Assembly: GCA_910589415.1 (NCBI GenBank)
Contig: OU342633.1
Coordinates: 53,438,404 to 53,502,403, forward strand
Source of the DNA: Malachius bipustulatus
Lineage: Eukaryota; Arthropoda; Insecta; Coleoptera; Melyridae
DNA: 64,000 nt
Direction: 5' to 3'
Shown in pieces: positions 47,886 through 58,475 of this stretch. The notes under the pieces are model-generated. The model did not search any database and was not told the origin of the DNA. It saw only the letters and a list, made by a program, of their open reading frames with translations. The position numbers and the translations under genes were made by a program. Every line of letters starts with the position of its first letter. Positions within the stretch are counted from its first letter, which is position 1.

Positions 47886-48885
47886 TTCGAGCACTAATTC
47901 AATTCCTTTCCATTATGGTAGTGGCGGATATTTTAGGGTTGCTTGAAAATTATTTTTCCCCAATTTCTACACTGGCGTGAAACAGTTGATGCTAAAAAGA
48001 TAGCTGACAATTTTTGAACGCACTGTATGTACTTGTATAGGTACGTTGAAATATTATCTGATAGCTATACTGATTTGTGTTGTTTATTTCAAGCAACTTA
48101 TTCACGTCGAAGTAAACAATAAATAATGCCTTATAGCGAATTATTGAGACTGAGTTTTTCAGTATGGACATGGGAAATTATTACCTAGGTACTTCTTTTA
48201 AAAAACTCCTCTAGAAATTATAGGTTAATGATCCGTGGTTCCGAATTTCACATTAATTTGTTATGAATAGATTGATTGTCATTAGATAAAAGAAGACAGA
48301 AAATGAAAAGTGATAATGAATAATGATAAAAAATTTTATCTGTGTTGTCGAACTCGACGCATTCCGTTTATTGTTCATTAGGTATTTCGAACGAAAATTG
48401 AATGGATAGCGGAAAATTTGTTGATATTTTAATACATTTTCAAAATTTTACAGGCATCTTGATTTGCCGCTTCCTATTGATCATTTTGCACTATACTGTT
48501 GACCTACTTCGCGGTATTTTAATCCTAATTGGATTTTATTATTGTTATAGTTTTTGGGGCTACTTCAATAATTATTCTTGAATTATTCATCAAAATTACC
48601 TAAAAATTGACATCGTATCTAGCTTAACCTGTACCTTGTCCATGCTATCTACAAAATTTTATGCAGTCATCGAAAATAATAATTATCTCAAACTTTCGTC
48701 CCTTTCAACGTGAAGAATAAATGATTACAATTTCTTTTGAAGATATTTTTCTACACCCCAAAGAGATTTCCATTTCTGCAAAGTTGGTCCCGCAGCACCT
48801 GTTGGAGTCTTTGTTGATATCTTAGCTCTAGTTTGAAATTATTGGATACGTTTGTAACTCTGTGCAGACGTGCTGTGCTATGTAT
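47886..48885. other. Unassigned AT-rich stretch
   Basis: No gene recognised. Confidence 0.3.
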
Positions 48886-48890
48886 CTTTT

Positions 48891-48940
48891 AGTGTATTTT
48901 TTAACAAAAAAATACACTATTGAGGACGACATCACTTTTC
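48891..48940. repeat. Hairpin module shared with the 31-kb palindrome
   Basis: AGTGTATTTTTT and AAAAAATACACT form a perfect 12-bp stem with a 4-base loop, followed by ATTGAGGACGACAT. The same order is at 31020-31062 and, inverted, at 30582-30635. Confidence 0.75.
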
Positions 48941-49025
48941 GAAAATCACCCAAACTCATCAAATGTCCACCGATCATGACCCCCAGATCACGAAAAAGTG
49001 GTTTTCCAAAATTCACCTGCCCACG

Positions 49026-49071
49026 ATATATATATATATATTTATATATATATTTATATATATATTTATTT
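49026..49071. repeat. TA microsatellite with interspersed TTTA
   Basis: (TA)n broken twice by TTTA at regular spacing. The ORFs across it are artefacts. Confidence 0.9.
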
Positions 49072-50610
49072 CTCCAAAATCACGATTTTTCGATTTTCAA
49101 AACGCTCCTGTAGCTTTATCTTTCAAGATTAGTGAACGAAATTTTGGATTCTTGTAAAGCTGAGGAATGACTTTAGATTTTCGTTGAAAAAATTTCCAAA
49201 AGTCACGTTACTTCTACAGGGTGTCCTTTCAAAATTCCAAGAATACGGTCCTTGAGGCACGGTTTCTGGCCGCAGTTTTCAATCTAGGGGGCTGAAATTT
49301 TTGTGAGAGTAAGATGTCCACAAGGAGTGGTCTGGTATTGCACTTGAGCAAAATCGGCCGAGCCGTTTCAAAATGGCGACCATTTGAATTTTCGGAAAAT
49401 TTACTATTTTTTGAATCCCTGTATGAGCAAGATGGCAAAAAAACTTTCACATCAAGTTAACAGGATTGAAAGAAAATTAATTGAAATTTGAGTTAATGCA
49501 AAAAAATTTGAATTTTTTCCATTAATAGGCCGGTGGCGTGGGTAGGAAAAGAGTGAAAATGGCTTAATTTCTGTAACAGTTTTTGAGCACATTTTTGAAG
49601 GAATTGAACTAAAATTTTTACAGTATAGACAACTATACTAATACTCTTTAATCTTCAAAGATTTCAAGGATCAAATAAAAAAAATGGCGGAGATATTTAA
49701 ATTTATTTTACATGATGTAAATTTCTCTAAAATTTTAAAAACGCTCTAGTAGCTTCATCTTTCAAGATTAGTGGAAGAAATTTTTTACTCTTGTGAAACT
49801 TCGGGATGACGTTAAATTTTCGTTGAAAATTTTTTCAAAAGTCGCGTTACTTCTACAGGGTGTCCTTTAAAATTTCGAAACATCCGGTCCTGTGGCACGG
49901 TTTTCTGGTAGCAGTTTTCAATCTAGGTGACTGAAATTTTTATGGGAGGAAGATATTATCCACAAGTAGTGGTCTGGTATTGCATTTTTTGAGCAAAATC
50001 GATCGAGCCGTTTCAAAATGGCGGCTTTTTGAATTTTAGGGAAAAAGGCTATTTTTTAGTGCCTGTATAAGCAATATAGAAAGAAAACTTTTCACAACAA
50101 AATAATGAGGATGACAATTAAAGGCTTGTTTAATAACTTAACGATTGAATGTAATATTCAGACCCGGGACTGCTTGATTTAAAACCAGCACCAGCACCAG
50201 ACCAGCGCACCGTTTTCATCGCGCTCCGCTCGGGCGAGACCACCCATGCAGATATGACTGCTCCTGCCAACCCCAATTGCAGAAAATAAAAACTCCTACA
50301 AACCTGTATTATTATTTTCATCAGCAAGCTAGTGGCGTGGGTAAGAAAATGGTAAAAATGGCTAAATTTCTTTAATTGATTATGAGCACATTTTTGAGGG
50401 AATTTACCTGAAATTTTCGGAGTAGACAACTATACTAATAGCTTGTAACTCTCCAAAATTTAAAGAAGCAAATAAGAGAAATGGCGGAGTTATTCGAATT
50501 TTTTTACATGATGTTTATTTCTCTAAAATTTCAAATGTTCGGTTTTCAGAACTCGCCTGTAACTTTTTAAAGTTAGTCAGTGGCGGGTATATAGGACAAG
50601 AGACGAAATT
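49072..50610. repeat. Tandem array of a roughly 640-bp unit, two full units and part of a third
   Basis: Landmarks AAACGCTC..GTAGCTT.ATCTTTCAAG recur at about 49100, 49740 and 50540. TTACTTCTACAGGGTGTCC recurs at 49210 and 49848. GTGGTCTGGTATTGCA, GAGCCGTTTCAAAATGGCG, GTGGCGTGGGTA and GACAACTATACTAATA recur in the same order. Unit 2 is longer because of a GC-rich insert at about 50120-50330 (CCAGCACCAGCACCAG..). There is no coding content. The units contain ACAGGGTGTCC, the repeat-end word. Confidence 0.85.
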
Positions 50611-52149
50611 GTTAAATTTTGCCAATTTTTTTTTGGTTTATTATGTAAAATTCTATTAATGGCACGCTTTCAAACGAAATGAAATGAAATTTTCACAGTA
50701 AACCACTACGCAAATTCGACCTGACTATTGAAAAATTCAGAAAGCCAATTTAAAAGGCGGCAAAAATTTTCATAGTTAAATCGCATAAAAATACACTGTT
50801 TCTGCGATTGATGCGCAAGAAGGTTTTTATAATATCTGGTGAGTTCCTGATGTGTGTGATGTAGTTCCTTCATTTTTCCACAATCATTTGGAAATGTAAT
50901 AAGTGAACCGAGAAAACTGATTTTTGGATATTGTGTGTGGGGGCTTAGGAAAGCTCAACTGAAAATTGTCGAACAAGATTTCCTTTTTTTTTGAGAAGAA
51001 AATTTTTTTTTGTTTTCTTGCAATAAATGGGCTCTTGGTCTAGATAAAAAATTGCGACTAAATTCCTTTTTGTTGCTTTTTTTACGCTCTACAACTTAGG
51101 TCAAATACATTTTTCACCCACCGTTCTTCTTGTTGAGATATCGAAAAATATAGATATAAAAACGGACCTCCTTCATTTGTTTTTTTAAACAAATTTTAAA
51201 CAAAAAAAGGGTAATTATATACATTCGCGGCTCCTAAGTTTCATCAATTTTTTCGGGACCGAGGAGCGAAATAGGGGTGCTGGGTGGGTAAGAAGCTAAA
51301 AACAGCCATTGCAAACTAATATTAAGGTCCACAACCACAACTAAGGCTTCTTTGACACTACGATTGAATTTCTATTTTTTTCACTTTCAGGGCAAGGAAT
51401 ATCTTCGAGATTAACAGTATAGCACGGTTTTTATTTTGAATTTTGCATTTATTTTGCATTTATATTCCAAATTTCGTAACATATCAATCCCTGTGGTATT
51501 TTTCACGATATTAAAAAGCGGATATAATGCAAGTACGCGACTGTATACGTTTCGAAGCGCTTGGCATTGTCCTATAGTGGTAACATCCCAAACTAGACGT
51601 ATTTAATCATCGCATCTGCCAGGTCCGTACTTTATTCATTACACTCTCAAAATAGGTTTTTATTGCCGTTTTGTTGCTTTCCCTTTCATTTGCAAAGCGA
51701 ATGAATACCTTCCTGGTGTTACTGTAGGTATGTTCTCCACCCCTATACAGGGTGCCATAGTGAAACTGTAGGATAAATAAATTTAAATTTCATATGTGTG
51801 ATTTATAATTTTGCTGGTTTATTTATTTATATTACTGTATCTCAATAATTTCCTCAACAACCGTTAATGCGTTTTGACATAAGAATACAACCGAGCGAGC
51901 TACGAACTCGAAACTGCGTACGGACTTACCGACTTTACGGCGCGCTAAAAGTGGTAATTTTAGTCTAAAATGGTCTAAAAACTAAAAAAATTAAATTGCA
52001 GGTATTTACAAACTCTACAAGTTTGAAGTTTGATAAAAGATATTTTTTTTAATCAGCAAAAAACAAGTTTCACTACCCGAATTTACTATGAAAACGATGA
52101 GTAGGTGAAAAATCTATATGATTATAAATTGTAGAGCGTAAAAAACGAC
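50611..52149. other. Repeat-like stretch without a gene
   Basis: Part of it (51060-51130, TTTTACGCTCTACAA..TTTTTCACC) recurs in inverse orientation at about 52100-52150, just outside the next foldback, suggesting a larger inverted structure. ATACAGGGTGCC at about 51750 is another repeat-end word. Confidence 0.4.
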
Positions 52150-52437
52150 AAAAATGTTACGCCCCTAAAGTTGGAAGAGCAGGGTCAGCCGAACATAAAT
52201 TTTATAAAACCACAATTAGACGCTAATTAAACGCTAATTAAATGCACTTATTAAAATTTTAATTATCAATTTTTTCTAAGAAAAACGACAACAATGTTCT
52301 GCTAGCTTTAGATAAAGCCAGCAGAACATGAGTTCAATTAATAATGCCCGAATCATCATGATTCCACGTCAAAATGCTCGAACCTGCGAACAATTAAACG
52401 CTAATTAAGTGCAGTAATTAAAAACTTAATGTCATTG

Positions 52438-52479
52438 GGGCCCCTAACCGTCGAAACTGGGGCCCCTAACCGTCGAAAC
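52438..52479. repeat. Exact 21-bp tandem duplication with palindromic GGGGCCCC
   Basis: GGGGCCCCTAACCGTCGAAA plus one base occurs twice, one base apart. Confidence 0.85.
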
Positions 52480-53235
52480 ACGGTTTTGTAGCATTTTGAA
52501 AATTTGTAGCATTTTTAAGTTTTGAAGAATTCCGAAGTTTATAAGTTGCCGAGTTTCGGAATTTTCAAAATTCTTAGAAATTATGAAATTTTCAGTTAAG
52601 TTTCATAGACTTAATATTTATATAAAGTTCTCTAGTTCCGGAAATTTGAAGCTTTTTAATTTTTTGAAGCTCTGGTCGTTTTTGAATTTTAGGAATTTCT
52701 ATCCTTCATGATTTTGGAGTTTTAAGCATTTTTGAAGTTGCGAAGTTTGAAATGTTTTTAGTTCTGGAAGTTCTGGAGATTCGAAAATTTTGAGTTTTCT
52801 GGAATTTTGAATTCTTCAACTGGAAGTTTTCAGAATTCTATAGTGTCTCCGGCATTTTTGGAAATTTTTCAAGTTTTGAAATTTCTAAATCTTCAAGTTT
52901 TCAGTGATTTTTTAATTTTCTAAATTTTTTAAGTTTTGAAGTTAGGAAACAATTCAAAGATTTATAGCATATAGGAACTCAAAAAATTTTGTTTTAAATG
53001 TATGGGAGTATAAAAATTTTCAAAAGTTCTGGGAATTTTGCGATTAATGCAATTTTGAAGTTTGGAAAACGTAGAGAATTTCGTAGACGTACGAGAAACG
53101 TAGGTTTTTGAAGAATTTGTAAAACTTTCAATTTTTGAACTTTTATAGTTATAAAATGTTTAACATTTCGGAAATTTAGGAAATTTTGAGTAATTTCAAA
53201 ATTTAAAAGCTTAGAAGTTTCTCCAATTCCCGAGA
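52480..53235. repeat. Degenerate GAAGTTTTGAAATTTT-type repeat block
   Basis: Short words GAAGTTTTG, GGAATTTT, TTCGAAAATTTT and AAGTTTTGAAGTT recur irregularly over 750 bp. It is similar in style, not in sequence, to 23430-24065. Confidence 0.65.
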
Positions 53236-53362
53236 CAATTCCAACACTGTGATAAAATTTTTTATGAATTTTAATTAGTGCACTTAATTAGCGTCTAATT
53301 GTGGTTTTATAAAATTTATGTTCTGCTGACCCTGCTCTTCCAACTTTAGGGACGTAAAAATG

Positions 53363-55751
53363 TTTTCCGTTGCATTTTTCGAATCTTGATGTAGAGCCGA
53401 GAGTTATTACAAAAAAATAAACTTTAAAACACTTCATTAATGATGGCGGAGAATGCACTTGAGAAATATTGGTCGACAATTTATAGTTAAGTTTTTCTAA
53501 AAAAGTAGTTTTTTTCTAGTACGATTTTTCAGTATTTTCATAATATTTCAGGAACGGTCACAGATACCTTGTATGTCTTGACGGATTCCAGATGGCCAGA
53601 AAATTAATTGCGCATCTTTTCTCTAATTAAACCGACCCTGTATCTCGTTTAAGAGATACCCATAGTGAGCTCTGAAATAAGGGACATCCTGCATACCTTC
53701 ATTCTCTTTAAAAAATATTCACTTATCAGAAGAAGTCAATAATAGTTTTAGCAGCGAATGCCATTTAAAGTAAAATGCCCTCATACTACTAAGAAATAAA
53801 TATGTTGAAGAATTTGTGAAAGAACAAGGTCCATTTTCTTACCTTAGAATTACTTCTCCCAGTTTAATTACCCCTTTCGTTTAGACGATAGTTAAACCAT
53901 TTTTTATTTTGAAGTTTTTGAGAGAATATTTTAAATATTTTTAAAACAAAAAATCCCTGGCATCCCATATTTTTTCTTTGAAGTCGTCTGAGAAAATTCT
54001 ACTGTTTAATGACAAAATTTGAATAAAATTAATGACTTCTCTACATTTATATTCCCGACGAATTTTTAAAGTAGTCTTCGTCACGGTTATATTTTGGCAA
54101 AAAATGAGTGTTAATGAAATAATAGCTACCGAGTAACTTTTCCAAGAGGCAAAAAAATGTCAACTAGTAATAACCTACCGATTATTTTTAGATGTATAGA
54201 TATTATTGCGTAAGTATATAATACTTTCTGTAATAAAACTCTGTAGTTTAATTACACGGTGTAAGTATGTGTAATAGGTACCTAACAAATAACGATCGAA
54301 ACTTTTTCCTTGGCGTGGCACTAAATACGTATACTCGAGCGACTACCGCAACAAAATTCCAACAAATAGCATATTATAATTCACTCCCATTATGTATAAT
54401 CAATACAATAGTTACAGGTCTTAAACGTGTCTTGTAATGCAGGAGATTCTCCTCCGGGATATTATTTATAGGTGGCTCGAATTGAAAGGTGCTATTATAT
54501 CTGAAATACATCCCGCTCTATAATCGAGCCGAAAGCTCATTAAATATTTCACATCTCAAAGAACATGTAGTTATGATTTTGGATAAGAGATCTCCAGATA
54601 TATATTTTTCATTATCTCTGCCGGCAGCGGCGCTGTAGGTCGGTAAACACAGTCTTAAAGGCTACAATTTATCAATCAACTGTTAAATCCCACAATTTCC
54701 GATTACGAATTGTACTGAAAAGATCATAATTATAGCGATAATCTGCATGGAATTGAATCAATTTGCCAGGATTATGGTAATTAGCTCGTTTGCTGCATTT
54801 CGAATCGTTCCTGACAAATTAACCGATCATTTACCCACCATCAGTGAACAAATTGCTCCTTTCCAAATGTGTATTACGAATTACGAGCAAGTAGGTAGCA
54901 GGCGATTTTATTTTGCGGTTTAAACAGTCTTATTACTGTTATAATATTATTATATACCTACTCGGAATTATAATATATATGCAAGGATTTAATTTCCAAG
55001 TAAGTAAATGATATATTAATTTATGCATCTATTATTAATGTCCTACAATGTAGTCCATTGTAAGTGGATATACTTATATGTGTATTATATTGTCATCTAA
55101 AATAATGAACTGAGGTACAACTCAGCTCTTTAAGAAAGGTGTGAAAACGTAATATTCATAATCTAGCTGATGTAAATTTGATCTACTATACCTAAACGTA
55201 AAATCCGCTAAATACAAAACAAGTCTGACATATAAGAAAAATTTTCCAAAAGGTCTTATTTGCGGTAACCTAAAATAGAAAATAAACTCAAGTAAAGAAT
55301 CTGTTCAAATGCCTCGTTTATAATTCAATGACACATTTAATTTTGATTCAAAGTATTCTTTACATAGTGTTACTAAGTAACATTCTTAATGAGACAGCCC
55401 AGTATACTAGAAGAGCTCAAATAAAATTATGTTCATGATAATATGCAATTTGTAATTCATAGTATGTAATGGGCGGTCATCAATTTTACATAATATGCAA
55501 ATTAAATAATTGTATGTCTTATTAGCTTATTATAACATATTTACACCAAAAAACTAAGTACTTAACACCTACGATGATAATTTCAAGCGTGCACCTTAGT
55601 TCATACGATTTCATGTGCCCCATATAATCTAATTTTCACTCTAAAGGACGAGATCTTAATTTTCAAATATACTTTTAATTATCTTGCTGCATGCCTAGGT
55701 TCCCCGCAATCTCCAAAGAATAAAAGATAATTTTTTTTTTAATTAAACAAA
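53363..55751. other. AT-rich stretch, part possibly regulatory
   Basis: No gene recognised. 54300-54900 is non-repetitive, less skewed, and has a GC core CGGCAGCGGCGCTG at about 54622. It reads like regulatory DNA by eye, which is a weak impression. Confidence 0.25.
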
Positions 55752-56240
55752 AAGTCGGTTTTGTCTTTCACGTTTAGGAAATGAGGGTCAAATTGAAAAA
55801 AAAATTCATACAAAAGTATGTTTTTCTCCACGCTGAATCATAACCCGCAATAAAAAATGAGGGTTCCTATTTAAATCGTCAAAGACACCCCACTCCTACG
55901 CAGGGGATGGGGGTGGGGGGTGATTCTTGTGTACAAACGATGTCCCCCTCAAAACCAAACAACTTCTGCTCCATGCAATTTTTCCTCTAAGTAATTGTCG
56001 AGTCATGAAAAATTTCTCTGAAAAAGTCTCGATAAAGCCGTTTTTGTCTTCCACCTTTAGGGAATTAGGGTGAAATTGAAAAAAAAACTAACATACGAAA
56101 GTTTGTTTTTCTACACGTTGAATCATAAGGGTTCCTATTTAAATCGTCAAAGTCACATCGATCCCTGTGCAGGGGGGGGGGTTGTTTCTTGTATGAAAAT
56201 GCCTTAAAAACCAAACAACTTTTTTCCCAAACTTTTGGTC
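55752..56240. repeat. Tandem direct repeat, about 283-bp spacing, two copies
   Basis: Unit 1 begins AAGTCGGTTTTGTCTTTCAC at about 55752 and unit 2 AAGCCGTTTTTGTCTTCCAC at about 56034. Shared order: TTTAGGGAA, GAAATTGAAAAAAAAA, GTTTTTCT.CACG.TGAATCAT, GGGTTCCTATTTAAATCGTC, GCAGGGG, AAAACCAAACAACTT. Unit 2 is shortened. G-rich tracts occur in both. Confidence 0.8.
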
Positions 56241-56289
56241 GGACATGTTGCCCCTCCCCAATAATTCCGAAAATAGATTAAGATATGGA

Positions 56290-57280
56290 TCACCCGGTAT
56301 AAAAGAAAGGGTATAGAAAATGACATACCTGGAACGTGATACCTGGCTACTTGCCTTGGATGTATCACGTGGCCCGTTAGACTGCATTGCCGCTTTGCAA
56401 ACAAACTTTGCCACATTACTATGGGAGGCCAGGCTCCCCCATACTAGACAGCAAGTTTCTGAAGAAGCACATATGGTAAAAAGTCAGCAAAGCCCTAATG
56501 ACGTGCATTAATGTAGTGGGAAAGACCTGAGGTTGTAACCAGAAAACCCTGTCTGAAAAACCAGAAAAAGGTGATCCCGATTGGTATAATTTTAAAAAGC
56601 ACACCATAAAATAGTGCCACGATGATTAAAAAATCATCGAAAGAACCGGTACCGGGCTTTGGAGCTGGCTAGAAATATTTTGAGCTGATGAGGAAATATT
56701 CCAAAATGTTTTAGGTGTAAATCGAGAGATCGAGAGATGCCCTCGAGATAAAAGGTTGTGGAAATGCCTAATGGAGTTGAAATAACTAATTAAAAATCTA
56801 AGTAGCCTCTTTTGAGCACGCAAAACACGGATGTGTACAAGGCAACAACGCCGCTTATAGAACAAGAACTCTTTTGCGGATTATGAGCAAATGTTTTTGT
56901 ATGCAAAACAACAAGAAGGATCAAAAGAAGTCTAATCTCTAGTGAGAGCTTCTGGGATTAACACAGGCCAAAATGTCGATAAGGACATAAAAAAAATAAT
57001 AAAAATAAGGGCCCTTAAGAATTCTAACAGTTTTTTTATGGTGGGTAATGTAAATTCAGATTAGATGTTCCCAAAATTGGTCTTCATGACCAAAACCAGT
57101 ATTTTCTGCATGGAAGGTGAAGAAACCCCAATTGTCCCTTGGCTTAATGTCATGCAGTACAGCAAAAAAGATTCCCCCGTCTACTATTTAACCAAAGGAG
57201 AAAAATTTTTCAGAAAATTATCGTTAGAACTACAAAACTCAAAATTTTCTGCAAGAATAGAATTGGATGGGGTGGTATAA
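56290..57280 (+). pseudogene. Unrecognised coding-like block with broken frames
   Basis: About 1 kb of DNA with coding-like composition between repeats. Pieces: 56320-56511 (63 codons, reading DVSRGPLDCIAALQTNFATL), a broken middle, and 57065-57280 (71 codons, reading PWLNVMQYSKKDSPVYYLTK and ending KFSARIELDGVV). The last part faintly resembles the FF..L....KF.P.RI.N.DE stretch of pogo/Tigger transposases, but I would not assign it. Minus-strand frames are open as well. Most likely a decayed mobile-element gene. Confidence 0.25.
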
Positions 57281-58090
57281 TTAAAAATCAGAAAGAGAGA
57301 CACGAAATATTATCTTATAGGTCGTAATGTAGATGCATCTCCGTACAATACCTGTCGAAGGAATATTTCATAATATGATCTGCAGTCTGCAAATGACGTC
57401 AAAAAAAAAACGAACCAAAAAGACACAAAAATAAAAAATAATAATTATTAAAGAGTTTTTATGATTTTTTTCTTCTTTATCTTTTGCGATCCCTCCTTTT
57501 GTCTTCTTCTCCTCCTCTTGTACACATTGGTACGTATTTTTGTATGTGTATGGGTTGTATTTTTGAGTATGTGTAAGAGTAAGAGTAAGAGAACGATAGA
57601 GATAAAGAGATAGTATGTTTGTTTATTACATACGCGGAAGATGTAGATCAGAATCTGGCACCGCATAAGAACTTGTAGTATGAAATTACACCTTTTATCT
57701 ATCATAACAACTATAGGGTTGAACTTTCTTTTATTGTTTGTAAATCGTGAGGTATTGACTGATAAGAATTTATTATTATTATTATTATTAAATATTTCTC
57801 TGTCATCCCGAATCCGTTAGCGATTTCTTTAAGGAATTGCAATTATTTCAAATATCCACAAAATTATTATTTTTGTTAGGAAAGTATAAAATGATGAATA
57901 TTTACGTCAAAAATAATAATAATTTCGCAGAAAAAATTTAAATTAGTAAAAGTCTAATAAAAGTCATACTGCCAAGCAATAATAAAAAAAAATTAAAAAC
58001 TCTCTAATTTAATCGCACTCTGCGATATTTTAGTCCTTAAAGACCATTTGAAGGATGCATGGAATAAAACCCACTCTTTTGATAGTAATA
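57281..58090. other. AT-rich stretch with simple repeats
   Basis: No gene recognised. CT-rich 57465-57520, GAGTAA repeats near 57580, (TTA)n at 57770-57790. Confidence 0.4.
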
Positions 58091-58099
58091 GCCTGTAGA

Positions 58100-58475
58100 A
58101 TTGGTGCTTTGTATCTGATTAAGACTCTCGTTTAGAAGAACTGAAGGAACTGAAGAAAATTGTTGAAAATGTTCGATTCAATTCCGTTTAGCATTTAGGA
58201 GTAACTAATTCGATGCTATAAATAGGTACTGCGCGTAATTTATGGGATCACCAACACCAATATAAACTTTACATTTTATAATCCCCAATGGGGAATCCTA
58301 GGCATAGAAATAAATCTAATGGATTTAGGTCTGGAGAACGTGGAGGTCAATCGATTGTTCTACCACGACCTATCCACTAACCCGGAAAGAGTTCATTTTC
58401 AACAGTCTAGTCTAGCTCTAGTTCTAGTTCGTCGGCTAAAATGTCAAGGAGATCCATCCAGTTGAATCCATATAT
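58100..58475 (-). pseudogene. DDE transposase relic (Tc1/mariner superfamily type)
   Basis: Minus-strand pieces: W.QLDGSP.HFSRR near 58430-58472 (the W.Q.DGAPPHFS block with a catalytic D), then WIGRGRTID followed by PPRSPDLNPLDLFL at 58290-58376 (the WIGRGGP..WPPRSPDLNPLDFFLWG block; the second part lies where the last catalytic residue region sits). A stop replaces the residue after TID, and a frameshift separates the two blocks. The remainder down to about 58.1 kb is too eroded to align. Upstream catalytic D and DNA-binding domain are missing. Confidence 0.7.

Larger units (their letters stand above)
52150..53362. mobile_element. 1.2-kb foldback with about 110-bp ends around degenerate repeats
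   Basis: AAAGTTGGAAGAGCAGGGTC, then AGC.GAACATAAATTTTATAAAACC and ACAATTAGACGCTAATTAA, at 52167-52235 is matched in reverse complement at 53281-53350. The ends are about 110 bp and over 90% alike by eye. The interior holds a second shortened copy of the end (52380-52430), an exact 21-bp tandem duplication (52438-52479) and then degenerate repeats. Confidence 0.8.
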
